From positions 5,321,001-5,385,000 of the forward strand of contig JAKCOZ010000020.1 of NCBI GenBank assembly GCA_022605955.1: 64,000 bases of DNA, given 5' to 3'. A program made the position numbers and the translations under genes. The notes beneath the pieces are model-generated. The model was not told where the DNA came from. It was given only the letters and a program-made list of their open reading frames with translations, and ran no database searches. Shown piece by piece: positions 1-8,760 of this stretch. This stretch comes from Rallus limicola (taxonomy: Eukaryota > Chordata > Aves > Gruiformes > Rallidae). How positions within the stretch are numbered: the stretch's first letter is position 1; the number at the start of each line of letters is the position of its first letter.

Positions 1-147
1 GCGACAGTGTGGGACGAGAGGAGCGTAGCACAAAACCAGGAGCCACTACTATCGCCTTGTGAGGGAGACTTCAAGTACACAGCAAGGATTAAGACCCTGG
101 CTGAAACAGAGAGGCTTTTTGATGAGCTGACTCAAGAAAAGCAACAG
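1..147 (+). CDS. MPHOSPH9: MPHOSPH9, internal exon near the C-terminus (5' end outside window or not resolvable)
   Basis: The open frame reads 49 codons from base 1 to 147 in phase 0. It includes the segment ARIKTLAETERLFDELTQEK, a charged, heptad-like coiled-coil stretch that I recognise as the C-terminal region of M-phase phosphoprotein 9. Known of the family: a centrosome and mother-centriole protein, phosphorylated in M phase, that helps keep the CP110-CEP97 cap in place and so restrains primary cilium formation. The exon end at 147 (…AAG CAA CAG) is set by two things: the next exon joins in phase, and the joined protein EKQQ|IEAALSR matches the family. The bases after 147 are GCAAAG, so the intron would be GC-AG. 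The window starts inside or at the very edge of this exon, so its 5' boundary cannot be fixed. The gene name comes from recalled protein similarity, not a search. Confidence 0.85.
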
Positions 148-646
148 GCAAAGATTGTTTTTATTCTGAAGTTGGATGTAGCCTATACCTGTGCAACACG
201 TGGCTGAAACTCACGCACAGTTTCTGGTGTTGCCCTAGGAATGTGCCGTTATCACTCCCTGCTCTCCTTCCCATGCTCCATCTGGTCCTGTTCCATCCCC
301 ATCCTCGTTAAAGGACAGTTGCTTTAACATAAACACAGTCTGCATGGAAGGGATGGAGTGAATTTCCTTTCTTCCTTAGTGCCCAGTGCTTTAAATCACC
401 CTTTCAAACAAGGGAGGTGATTTTGGTCACACAGTGCTCTATCCGAAATGATGCTTGGGAAGTTCTACTTAGGAATGTTCACTTCTGTATCAGCTTTGTA
501 TGGCACAGTGTTACAGTAATGTTAAGTCAGTATTTCAGAGCACCTGTAATGTATAGACCTCACCTCCCATTTGGTAAGATTGGTGAGGAAGGCTTATAGT
601 GGCTCTTGAAACGATCATTTACAGCTCAAGTATTTTCTGTTATTAG
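148..646 (+). other. MPHOSPH9 intron, probably GC-AG type
   Basis: This 499-base intron lies between two coding exons that join in phase 0. The donor is CAG|GCAAAG and the acceptor is a T-rich stretch ending TTATTAG at 646. The only GT close by that keeps frame (after 156, ATT|GTTTTT) is a much poorer donor and would add three residues. Several short open frames inside are chance. No repeat is recognised. Confidence 0.7.
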
Positions 647-715
647 ATTGAGGCTGCATTGAGTCGAATACCTTGTTCTGGTGGAAGAATGACCTTGCAA
701 GCAAGACTAAATCAG
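647..715 (+). CDS. MPHOSPH9: MPHOSPH9, penultimate coding exon (23 codons)
   Basis: This is a 69-base exon in phase 0 encoding IEAALSRIPCSGGRMTLQAR followed by LNQ. It is bounded by the acceptor TTATTAG|ATT and the donor CAG|GTGAAA. The SR-P-x-SGGR-TLQ-RLNQ pattern is the hallmark I associate with the MPHOSPH9 C-terminus, where it links two helical, coiled-coil-like segments. Both splice sites are standard and the length is a multiple of three, so skipping would keep frame. It is too short to appear as a stand-alone open frame; the identification rests on continuity with the exons on either side. Confidence 0.85.
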
Positions 716-1565
716 GTGAAAAAGCTTCTACCTATGACTCTGTTCTTCTTAAGCTGCTCTTCCACAATTTGAGACTATATAGTGGAGATGAAAGTTCTGC
801 TATATAATAAGCAGAATTACTGTGGGGAATTTTCAGTACCACTGAGAATTGTTCCTGAATGTGGCTCCATTTTTGAATCTGTATGGAAGATGTTTTCTAG
901 ATCTGACTGCATTAGAAGATACCAGGGAAGTTATTGCAAGCTAATTATAAATGCTCTCCAAACTGCTGCGTGAAAGGTGGAAGTGTAGGTAATTCATATG
1001 CAAGTAATTCAGAAAAGAATAATAAGGCCTGAAAGCATTTGATTTCTCCTCCCAGTTGCCACAAACTGGCTTCTGGTGTATGAGTGTGTGCATGCACACA
1101 TATGTAACGAACAGCATAGTCTGTATTCCACGTGGCTGTGTATATATCTTCTGTTTTAGTTTGAACATGGAATGCATTTTCTGGGTTACTGTGAGAATAG
1201 TCTCTTCTTGGGATAATGCTGAGAGGCAGATACAGGTGGTACGTTAAGAAAATGCAGTGACACTGAAAGAGATCTCTGAACCCTTAGAGGGGATGTTGTG
1301 CTGTGAAAGATTTGTTTGTTCAGGGAGTGGCTACCTCAGAGCATAAAGAAGAAAACAAGATGATAACAATAAGTAATGTAGGTAAAAATAAGTAATATAG
1401 GTTGAATAGAGGAGAGGGCTGCCATGGGAAAGCTCTGCAGGATCTTTTGTTAAAAATATGTCTGAGTTGTTTGAGAGGTCTCTGCAAAGTGTACAACTTC
1501 AGTATTTCCTAACTTGTAATCCCAGGGCTTATTATCAGTTTATTAATGTAAAAGTGCATTCTAGT

Positions 1566-1848
1566 AAATCACGGAGCAATAGGATGAGGGGTAATGGTTT
1601 TAAACTAGAAAAGGGGAGATTTAGGTTGGATATTAGGAAAAATTTCCTTAATATGAGGGTGGTGGATCACTGGCACAGGTTGCCCGGAGAGGTGGTGGAG
1701 GCCCCATCCCTGGAGATATTGGAGGTCAGGCTTGATGGGGCTCTGAGCGACCTGATCTAGTGAAGATGTCCCTGCTCATCGCAGAGGGGTTGGACCAGAT
1801 GACCTCTAACGGTCCCTCCCAACCTTACACATTCTGTGATTCTGTGAA
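1566..1848 (+). mobile_element. CR1 LINE, 5'-truncated 3' end
   Basis: The sequence resembles the 3' end of avian CR1 non-LTR retrotransposons. Open-frame codons to 1760 give the C-terminus of the CR1 reverse-transcriptase ORF2: a KGRFRLDIRKNF block, then the HWxRLPxEVVEAPSLE pattern, then RLDGALSDLI and a stop. A short 3' UTR follows, with the typical 'GGTTGGACCAGATGACCTCT' and 'GGTCCCTCCCAACC' lines. It ends in two copies of the ATTCTGTG-type terminal repeat at 1831-1846, the usual CR1 end in place of a poly-A tail. The element is truncated at its 5' end, as most CR1 copies are, and cannot move. It lies sense in the last MPHOSPH9 intron. The left edge is approximate. Confidence 0.93.
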
Positions 1849-1989
1849 ATCAATACTGCCACTCACTGCAGGGTTCCACCCTTTCCTAATTATGTGTCTC
1901 TACTTATCAGCCTGTCCTAAACCTTGTCAAGTTGATCTCATTGAATTTCATAAGTCATGAGGAAAAGCACCAAAATACCTGAAACAGTT

Positions 1990-2052
1990 TAAAAAAAAAC
2001 CCCAAACAACAAAAAATCCAACAACCCACAAATACACACACATACATAAAAA
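1990..2052. repeat. A/C-rich low-complexity tract
   Basis: A run of A's with interspersed CCCC and CAAC groups grades into a CACACACATACATA stretch. It is low-complexity intronic DNA, one of several A/C-rich or T/G-rich tracts in the window (25880, 46305, 48890, 63690). No element ends were identified. Confidence 0.7.
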
Positions 2053-2224
2053 TAATAGGAAAAGTTTGCAGGTCTGGCTCCAGTTTTTTGTGCTAACAGA
2101 ACACAGGTGCTGCATTGAAAAGGATGCCAGTTAACAATAGAAATAATAGGAAATTCTTCACTTTAGAAGGATCACTGGCTTTTGTTGTATGTTATTAATT
2201 CTCTTCTCTACCTGTTCCTTTTAG

Positions 2225-2326
2225 GAAGCTCTGGAAGATCGCTTGGAGAGGATTAATAGAGATTTGGGATGGATACGCATGACTCTGAAAAGATTTCATG
2301 TTTTACGTACCTCTGCAAATCTCTGA
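2225..2326 (+). CDS. MPHOSPH9: MPHOSPH9, final coding exon with stop codon
   Basis: Acceptor TTTTAG|GAA at 2224/2225. The frame reads 33 codons and a TGA at 2324-2326: EALEDRLERINRDLGWIRMT, then LKRFHVLRTSANL and the stop. The LEDRLERINR-LG-RMTLK-FHVLR-SANL ending is the characteristic C-terminus of MPHOSPH9, a basic amphipathic helix at the end of the coiled-coil region. The preceding exon joins in phase 0, giving RLNQ|EALEDRL. With the two upstream exons the window holds 105 C-terminal residues, a small part of a protein of more than a thousand residues. The stop is followed directly by AT-rich sequence typical of a 3' UTR. Confidence 0.92.
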   Translation, partial: EALEDRLERINRDLGWIRMTLKRFHVLRTSANL

Positions 2327-3285
2327 CAGTTCCCTCTTGAATGCAAATACACCTGGGCTTTGGGGTTGGGATGGGTTTTTTTTTTGCACTAATATGTAAT
2401 TATGCACTCAGTAAATGCAAATTGTTTTGTATTTTTATAAACCATCAATAGTAGTTTTACAACCATGTTACCCTTGACAAACAGCAATATTTTGTACTTC
2501 AAACAGCCACCTCTATTTTAAAGAGATTTTGTTACATGTGAGAAATTGATGGTGAATCCTGCATTGTAATATTTTTAGAAATATTAATTATTTTTAAACA
2601 GTGATATTAAATTTATAATAAGAAACGAAAAGGCAGCTCGTTTTCAGAAAACGATGGTGTTATCCTTTTGCACTTGGTTTTCCTCACCATTTTATAAGTA
2701 TTTATGCTACAATGTAAATATTAGCCAACAGGAAATTTTGAACTTTAATACAAAAAGCTACATGACTTCCCTGTGTTAAAGACAACTGCTGTTCCTTGGC
2801 AAACCCTCCTAATTTAAACCTTACAACGGGGGACGCTTTTCATCGTGGCGACACCGTGAGCAATACTTTGATTACAGCTGGCCAGCTACAGACTGGTGTG
2901 TGTTTTGCTGCCTGTGTTAGGAAAATATTACTCCCAATGCCTCCCACCAGTTGTGGTGAGTAGTGTTTTGATACCACCGGTGCCAGGATTACTGAGACTG
3001 ACAGCAGCCACCCTGTCTCCTAGTGAGCAGCTCAACTCCAGCTGACACAAGACTGTAACTGAAGTTCCTTTTTTAATACCCTGGTCTGGGTTTTGTGCCA
3101 TGCCAATGTTCCTTCCAATCACGTTCATTTCCAAATCAAATCCAAGCTGTATTTGTGAACATACATACATTTTTCTTGGTGAAAAATACATATTTGATAG
3201 TTGGCATATTGCTGAATTACTGTCCAATGTTGATATTTTAGTTTGTATTTTAATATTAAATAAATGTTTAATTAGATTCTTTCCT
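2327..3285 (+). other. MPHOSPH9 3' untranslated region
   Basis: AT-rich non-coding sequence runs from the TGA to a little past the AATAAA at 3259-3264. It has many ATTTTTA and TTTATAAT stretches, as in 3' UTRs, and a 12-base perfect palindrome AGCTGGCCAGCT at 2876-2887. The opposite-strand open frame across 2928-3227 resembles no family I recognise. The end coordinate is inferred from the poly-A signal, and longer 3' ends are possible. Confidence 0.65.
3255..3264 (+). terminator. Polyadenylation signal, ATTAAA overlapping AATAAA
   Basis: ATTAAATAAA supplies both the variant hexamer (3255-3260) and the canonical AATAAA (3259-3264), about 930 bases after the MPHOSPH9 stop. T/G-rich sequence (AGGTTTTAATCGTATTTTGTGTTT) follows from about 3335, further away than ideal. 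It is the best 3' end signal before the next promoter. Confidence 0.55.
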
Positions 3286-5295
3286 CCTGCCCAAGAACAA
3301 TAATAGGTTCTGGGATATTACATCAGCGATAATGTAGGTTTTAATCGTATTTTGTGTTTCAAATTCTGTCCTTGCTCAAGATGTTTAGCCACCAATGATG
3401 TGATTATAGGGCCAGAATAGCTGTCATAAAGGAAGCTTGGGAAGGTCTGATTCTAAAATTAGTGCTGTGGTTTAAGATACATGGTGAAGCGCTGCCCTAC
3501 CCCTGCACAGTCTCTTTGAAAAACAGTGTTTTGTGCAGCTGCTTCTGACCTTTGGGCTCTCTTAATGCAAGGTTGGAGTTGGGGAGAAGTCAGGGATGGT
3601 AGTTACTCATTTCCCCCTTTACTCCTAACAGTAGCAACTTGGCTGGAAAGCCTAGAGGTAACTTGCTCAAATATACTTCAGGTCTGTGAAGAGATGTACA
3701 GTGGTGATGGAATCCCACATCGTTACTTGCTGGTTTTACTTGGAAGGGGTTGAGGGAAGTAAAAAGAATCTGGCTTTGCTTGTGCAGCTGAAGAAGTTTT
3801 CTCACCGTTTTAAGTTACTAACAGGTACAGTTTAAAAGCATTCTTCAAAAGTGTCAGTCAGACAGTAGGGTTTTTTTCCATCACAGGAAAATTTTGTGAG
3901 TCCACTAATGGTCTTGTTTTCTTTCATCAGCACCACTGGAATTCTCCTGACCAGGCGTTAGAAACAAGTAGGTAAATCAGTTCAGCTACTTCCCTGCCTT
4001 TCCTTATGCCCTCCTCCCTTTCTCTCTGCTCCATTCTTGCCAGTGCTATTCATATTCATGTACTTTATTTTTTTTATACTGAATTGTGAGTCAGAATTTA
4101 TTTTTTAATCAAAAAGTCCTCCTCCATCTGTTGGAGCTCTTTAGGCTATTTCTGTTCTATTATAACACTGGGGGGGGGGGAAGGAATGTTGCTCTTAGTA
4201 AACTTCTAGGACAACCTTTTCAAATAAATGCCTGGCTTTGGGTGACCTGTTCAGCGTGGTGCCTTCGGCCTCATTCTTCAGAGGCGCAGAGAAGCTGCAG
4301 TTCCAGATTAAATCAGTGGGAGGCTTGAATGCTCGGTGCTTCTGAAAATCAGACCCGAAGCATCGAAAAGTGGGGCACAAGAAGTGCCTGTTTACTGTGG
4401 AAAAAGTGACTGCTCTTGCTGTGCACTTCACTGGGCATGGTTATTTAAAACAAAACTCATCCCTTTAAAAATTCTTCCCTTTAACGTGAGCAAGTTGTTA
4501 TAGTTTATACTTGGGGATAGTTAAGGACTTGCAAAAGAGCAGGAGCTTATGCTTCCTCTGAAGAGAACTTTAATCACCTTCCTCTTGCCTTCTTCCACCT
4601 GGTGCCTCTCAGCCACGTCGGCATTTATTGTATTTCCAGATCTACAGGGTTTTGCTCAGAGCCCCAGGCTTGACTCTGCCCTGGGCTGCCCTTGCTAGAC
4701 ACTCCCATGCATCCTCTTCTCTCTGATAATAAACATCACGGCTCCTTCAGCTCAAATTTCACCTTCAGAAAAGAAAAATCTCTATTCACATCTCTGGAAA
4801 GCAAATTTAAGGGACGGACTCCCTCCTCCCCCCCCCCACTCCCCTCCCACCCCCAACAAACTGCATCTATACCATTGATAGCTTTAGGTACAGTCTGCCT
4901 GCCTTGGTTACAGTTACAAAACCAGCTCTGTCCCTCAGCAGGCTGGCTCTGGTTTGTTGGGGCACCACAGGTAACCTGCTGGGGGGTCTCGAGGAAGAGC
5001 AGAATTGGGAGCAGATATTAATGAGGTGAATCTATGCATCCCTTAAAAAAACCCCAATGCCATGAATTGGAAATGTTTAAAGGACACAGCACAGTTTGTT
5101 ACTGTGGGGTTTTTTTTGCTCTAACGTTTTGGAATAAAATGTTCGCTAAAGATTCAGCGGTTCGTGCCCTCCCAGCCCCGTCTTTGCAGAGAGAACAGTT
5201 AGAGGAGCAACCGGCACCGCTGCAGCCCGCGCGAAGTCTGATGCCACAGGCACTGTTAGTGCCGAGGCTGGGCTGGGGATTCCTTAGTCTCCTTC
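3286..5295. other. Intergenic spacer between MPHOSPH9 and the next promoter
   Basis: No exon is recognised. Contents include an 11-G run at 4170-4180, a C-rich tract at about 4827-4856 (quadruplex-capable on the minus strand), and rising CpG density from about 5150. Open frames here are short and of unlike composition. The spacer is only about 2 kb, so the two genes are packed tail to head. Confidence 0.6.
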
Positions 5296-5377
5296 GCCCG
5301 CAGGAAGGTGACTAACAGGGAGCCAAACTTCACCGTGCAAGTTTGGCTCCGTAACCGTTAGTCACCTTCCTGCGGGC
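5296..5377. repeat. Long near-perfect inverted repeat (hairpin) at the promoter edge
   Basis: The left arm 5296-5330 is the reverse complement of the right arm 5339-5377, with an 8-base loop (CACCGTGC). The outer stem is 21 bp with no mismatch: 5296-5316 pairs with 5357-5377 (GCCCGCAGGAAGGTGACTAA plus C on the left). The inner stem is 12 bp: GGAGCCAAACTT at 5319-5330 pairs with 5339-5350. Only an asymmetric bulge separates them (AG on the left, GTAACC on the right). A transcript from either strand would fold into a stem-loop of about 82 nt, the size of a microRNA precursor. Function is unknown. Confidence 0.95.
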
Positions 5378-5912
5378 ACCGGCAAAGGCACCGAGCAGGA
5401 GAGGGCACTCCGCGCAGAGCAACGTGCGGAGGAAGGCTCTGAGAGCGCCCGCTGCGAGCCGCAGCCCCCCGCAGGGCTGCCGGCCGGGGACCGGCGCGCA
5501 GCCAGCCCGCCGGGGGCCGGGAAAGAGCGGTCAGGGGCCCCGGCGGCGCTCCCCGCCGCGGCCGGCAGGCGGAGCCCCCGTCTCGCCCGCCAGCTCCGTG
5601 CGGGAGCGCCGGCCCGGCGCGGGGAAGGAAGTGGCGGCTCCCCGCGGCCGTGGGCACGGCTCGGGCGGGGAAATAAAGCTGTCCGGCCGGCGACTGCCGC
5701 GGCAGGGTAGCGGTAGTGCCGGCGACGGGGCTTTTCGCCCGGCTCGCTCCCCCCCACTCCCCCCCCCCCGCACCGCAGCGCGGAGCTGCGGCGGCCCGCC
5801 CGCCTCGCCTCCCCCCGCCTCCGCCGTCCCCGCGTCGCGGCAGAGCCGGCGGGTGAGAAGCTGCCTGCGCCCGGCCCACCCTCGCCGGGGATTATGCCAG
5901 CGGAGCGCGGGC

Positions 5913-5936
5913 ATGTCGGCAGGCAGCGACTCGTAG
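5913..5936 (+). other. Possible upstream ORF in the presumed 5' leader (MSAGSDS)
   Basis: ATG at 5913, with G at -3, opens a seven-codon frame ending TAG at 5934-5936. An ATG at 5894, with A at -3, opens a longer frame of 89 codons through the GCN repeat in the unspliced sequence. If transcription starts upstream, both would be upstream AUGs for the downstream coding sequence. Whether they lie in mature mRNA depends on which splice donor is used. Confidence 0.3.
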
Positions 5937-5955
5937 GCAGCGGCAGCCGCCGAGC

Positions 5956-5990
5956 CGCGGCGGCGGCAGCAGCAGCAGCAACAGCAGCGG
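5956..5990 (+). repeat. GCN trinucleotide repeat (CGG then AGC units)
   Basis: Three CGG units pass into about four AGC units, then AAC, then two more AGC units. In the frame of the ATG at 5894 it reads as an alanine run interrupted by threonine. It lies in the CpG island in the probable first exon. Such repeats in 5' leaders often vary in length between individuals. Confidence 0.85.
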
Positions 5991-6520
5991 GAGCCGCGGC
6001 CGCTGCGCCGGGAGTAGCCGGTGCGTGGTGGGAAAACGCGCGGAGGGCGGTGAGGGCACCTCGCCGGGCGGTGGGGCGGGCCCCGGCACCTGGCGGCCCC
6101 CCGGGCCGGCCCGGCCGCCCTTCAGCGGGGGCGGGAACCGCCGCGGGCCGGAGGGGAGGGTGATGGGGGAAGGCCGGGGCCGTGGGGCGGCTTCAGTCTC
6201 CCTCGAGCGGCCGGGGCGGTTCGGCGGGCCCCTCCCCGGGGCCTCGGCGGGCGGACGCGGCGGAGGAATGGTCCCTGCGGGCCTCGGCGCCGGCGGGTGC
6301 CCGGCCGGTTACCTCCGGGTGCTCCCGGGGCCTGAGCCGGGTCGGGTTGCCTCGTCCTCGCCCGCGGCCAGCGGGATGCGTCGGCGGTAAAAGTTTCCCG
6401 AATAGAGGAGTAAATGACAGGGAGGGACAGGTCTGCTGCGCCGCGGGGTCTCCGGGCGCCGCAGCCATAGCAGCGCTGCCTCAGCTCCTCAGCAGCGCAC
6501 GCGAATAGCGAAGGATTCGG

Positions 6521-8439
6521 AGCCTTGCTCCGGCATACCCCGCTGGTGAGCTGACTGACGAGGTTCGGTGGTGTCTCGCACCCCCCGGACCCCCGCTGCT
6601 CCCTTCTCCCCGTTCTGGCGGGCTGTGGGCGGCAAACATCTATCTCTGGTCGTGGTTTGAGTGTCAACGCTTGACAGCCGGGCACCGGCACCTTCCGCAC
6701 CGGGTGTTTTTGTAATGATAGAGGGAACAGTTTTGGGTAGGTCGTGGCTGGACGTGCAGGAAGCCGTGCCGGATGGAGGGGAGCCTCGCCGGCAGCCTTC
6801 GAGCACCATACGCCTGAACAGACCCTGCCTGCGGGACAGCCTTTGTCTCAGCCAGACCCTTCTTGTTCTCCTTCCTCTGTTACTGCATCTCCAGGCTGGA
6901 ATTTAAACGCGTTTGTCTTTGGCAGAGGCGTTGGGCGGGGATTGTGGTGTGGTGGGGTAGGTGCTGGCCCGCGAGGCTCTCTGATGAGGCCTGGCCGTGA
7001 GGAGGGGGTGAAGGCACTGTGTGGGGATGGCCATGCTGTCCATGGTGGGAGAAATGGGGTGAGATCGGCACCGGAAGAAACGCTTCTGAATAATTAGAGC
7101 TGAGGAGGAACCTCACGGGCTTTTGGGGTTTGAGACTTTGCTGAGTGGAAATCAGCCGTGCTCCCGAGGTGGTGCCTCCCCTCGGGAGGGCAGGATGGAG
7201 AGATTTTTTCCTTTAGAAAGAGCAGAATGGCTGTTCCTTAGCTGAGTGGTGGGTTACAAGAGGAGATCCTCTCTGCTGAGCCTTATGGTCCCTTCTCCTG
7301 GCATCCCTGTCACTTGGCAGAAGGGGCCCAGCCTGCTACCACGAGCAATCCTGGACTCCATCCTGGAGTATGCTGCTGCCCCATGCTGCAGCAGGGACAG
7401 CTTTAGCTTTCCATCTGGCTGCGGGAGGGTTAAATCATTTCTGTCACCTTCTCCCCAGCCTCCTGGCCCCACTGAAGAAGTAGAAGGCACGGAGTGCTCC
7501 AAAGTAGGGTGTCACTTAGCAGAGCCAGGAGCAGGGGACCCCTCAGTCAGCCACACCATTTAGTCCTGTCATGTTTCACCTTAAAATACCATGACTGAGG
7601 TAAAGTTTATGTAAGCGGTGTATTTAAGCACGAAAAAAAGTTGATTCCTGTGTTAGTACCCACTCTGAACTGAGAGCTTCCATCTCCCTTGTGCTCTGTG
7701 TGTCTGGAAGCAGCTGGGTGGGTAAATATGATGCCAAGAAACATCTTCGGTCTTTGAAGACATAATCTGCATCTGCACAGCTTGGTACATGACAGCAGTT
7801 CAACAGGACAGTGGTAATAGATTCAACTTTGCAGGCATCAGGAATTAAATAGGAGGTGCTTTGATTGCTTGTCGAAATATCTGTGGCCTGGAGGACTCCT
7901 TATCCTCCCACTGCATATTAATTCCCTCTCCGTGCCTACAATCTCTCCACTCGTGCTATATTTTCATCGCGTAGTTTATTTTTGTCGTGACTGCGTTTGT
8001 GCTCCCGAGTAACACAAGAAGACTGATGGCGTTGCAGAGTTCAGCACTAGCTTCTGAGTGATTTTTTCCACTGTTGTATAGGAGGCTGCTGTTTTAGGGC
8101 AGCCTTTTCCCCCACTCCATGCCTGTGGTGGTCGATTGAGTGTGGGGTAGCTGCTTATTCTGACAGGTAACTGGCTTGTCGCCTTGGCCACTGGATAGCT
8201 GAAGTGCCTCCTTGGGATATATAAAATAAAAGACTGGCCAAACGTGAAAGCACAGCCTGCAGACCTGTCCTGGCTTGCTATTTTTCAGGGGCATGCTGCT
8301 TCGTGGTCCTTGCAGTGTTTTCTGGTTGTGGCAGCATCTCTGGGAGGGGAAGAGAAACGAGCGAGCGAGGGCTGGAAAAATGAGTGAGCCGAGGGCTGGA
8401 AGCGCAGCTTGTTGTGCTTTGTGCTTTTGATAGAGCAGA
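6521..8439 (+). other. Proximal part of the long first intron
   Basis: GC content falls steadily away from the island, and no exon is recognised. A short imperfect tandem duplication lies at about 8357-8403 (two copies containing GAGGGCTGGAA, period about 27 bases). Open frames near 6122-6906 and 7246-7563 are by-products of GC-rich sequence. Confidence 0.5.
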
Positions 8440-8760
8440 CTTCTGGTAGGCTGCTAGGTTTCATTAATCATATTTAAGTTTCCGTCACTAACTTTTAATT
8501 AAAAGCATGGTTGATAACACTTTAATGAATGTACGGATGTTAGCCATCTTCATGCATAAAAATGCTTTTTAATTCCCTTACTATTCCCTTTATGGCCCTT
8601 AGATGCTTTTGTTACCATTTAAACAGCATACAGTAGCAGCTGTTTATCTTCTTAATATAACTTTTTCTTGCATCTGTGTTCAGGAAACAGTAATGGTTTG
8701 AGTAAACAGCTCCTTGGTATCCTTTAACGTGATTTTATTATTTCTGAGTAACTTGGCAGA
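8440..8760. promoter_or_regulatory. Candidate cis-regulatory block with homeodomain-type motifs
   Basis: The stretch is AT-rich but not low-complexity. It includes TCATTAATCA at 8461-8470, the 14-base perfect palindrome CTTTTAATTAAAAG at 8492-8505, TTAATGAATG, ATGCATAAAAATGC, and a CAGCTG E-box near 8637-8642. Such motif density resembles conserved non-coding enhancers in vertebrate introns. The call is based on composition only, with no conservation data. Confidence 0.25.

Larger units (their letters stand above)
716..2224 (+). other. Last MPHOSPH9 intron, with a CR1 insertion
   Basis: This 1.5-kb intron has a GTGAAA donor and a clear pyrimidine tract ending CCTTTTAG at 2224. It carries a CR1 3' end in the sense orientation (1566-1848), an A/C-rich tract (about 1990-2052), and a small 18-base tandem duplication around 1368-1402 (AATAAGTAATRTAGGT). 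Other open frames here are not convincing genes. Confidence 0.85.
5378..6520 (+). promoter_or_regulatory. CpG island promoter with probable non-coding first exon of the next gene (PITPNM2 by gene order)
   Basis: This is the only long CpG-dense stretch in 64 kb. It contains GC boxes, for example GGGCGGGG at 5663-5670 and GGGGCGGG at 6073-6080. An AAATAAAG at 5671-5678 directly after the first could act as a weak TATA-like element, but the island is probably a broad TATA-less promoter. Candidate first-exon donors on the plus strand are CGG|GTGAGA (GT at 5853), CCG|GTGCGT (GT at 6021) and GCG|GTGAGG (GT at 6050). No coding sequence is recognised. In other vertebrates PITPNM2 lies directly downstream of MPHOSPH9 on the same strand and has a long non-coding 5' region, which fits this layout. 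A bidirectional promoter or another gene cannot be excluded. Large open frames on both strands here reflect the lack of stop codons in GC-rich DNA. Confidence 0.8.

Noticed and set aside
1458..1565. Upstream part of the open frame that runs into the CR1 ORF2 end
   Set aside because: The CR1 similarity starts at about 1566. The upstream codons are flanking intron that happens to be open.
5358..6700. Several long open frames on both strands in the CpG island (up to 192 codons, Ala/Pro/Arg-rich)
   Set aside because: GC-rich DNA lacks stop codons, so frames stay open on both strands at once. The products are low-complexity and match no family.
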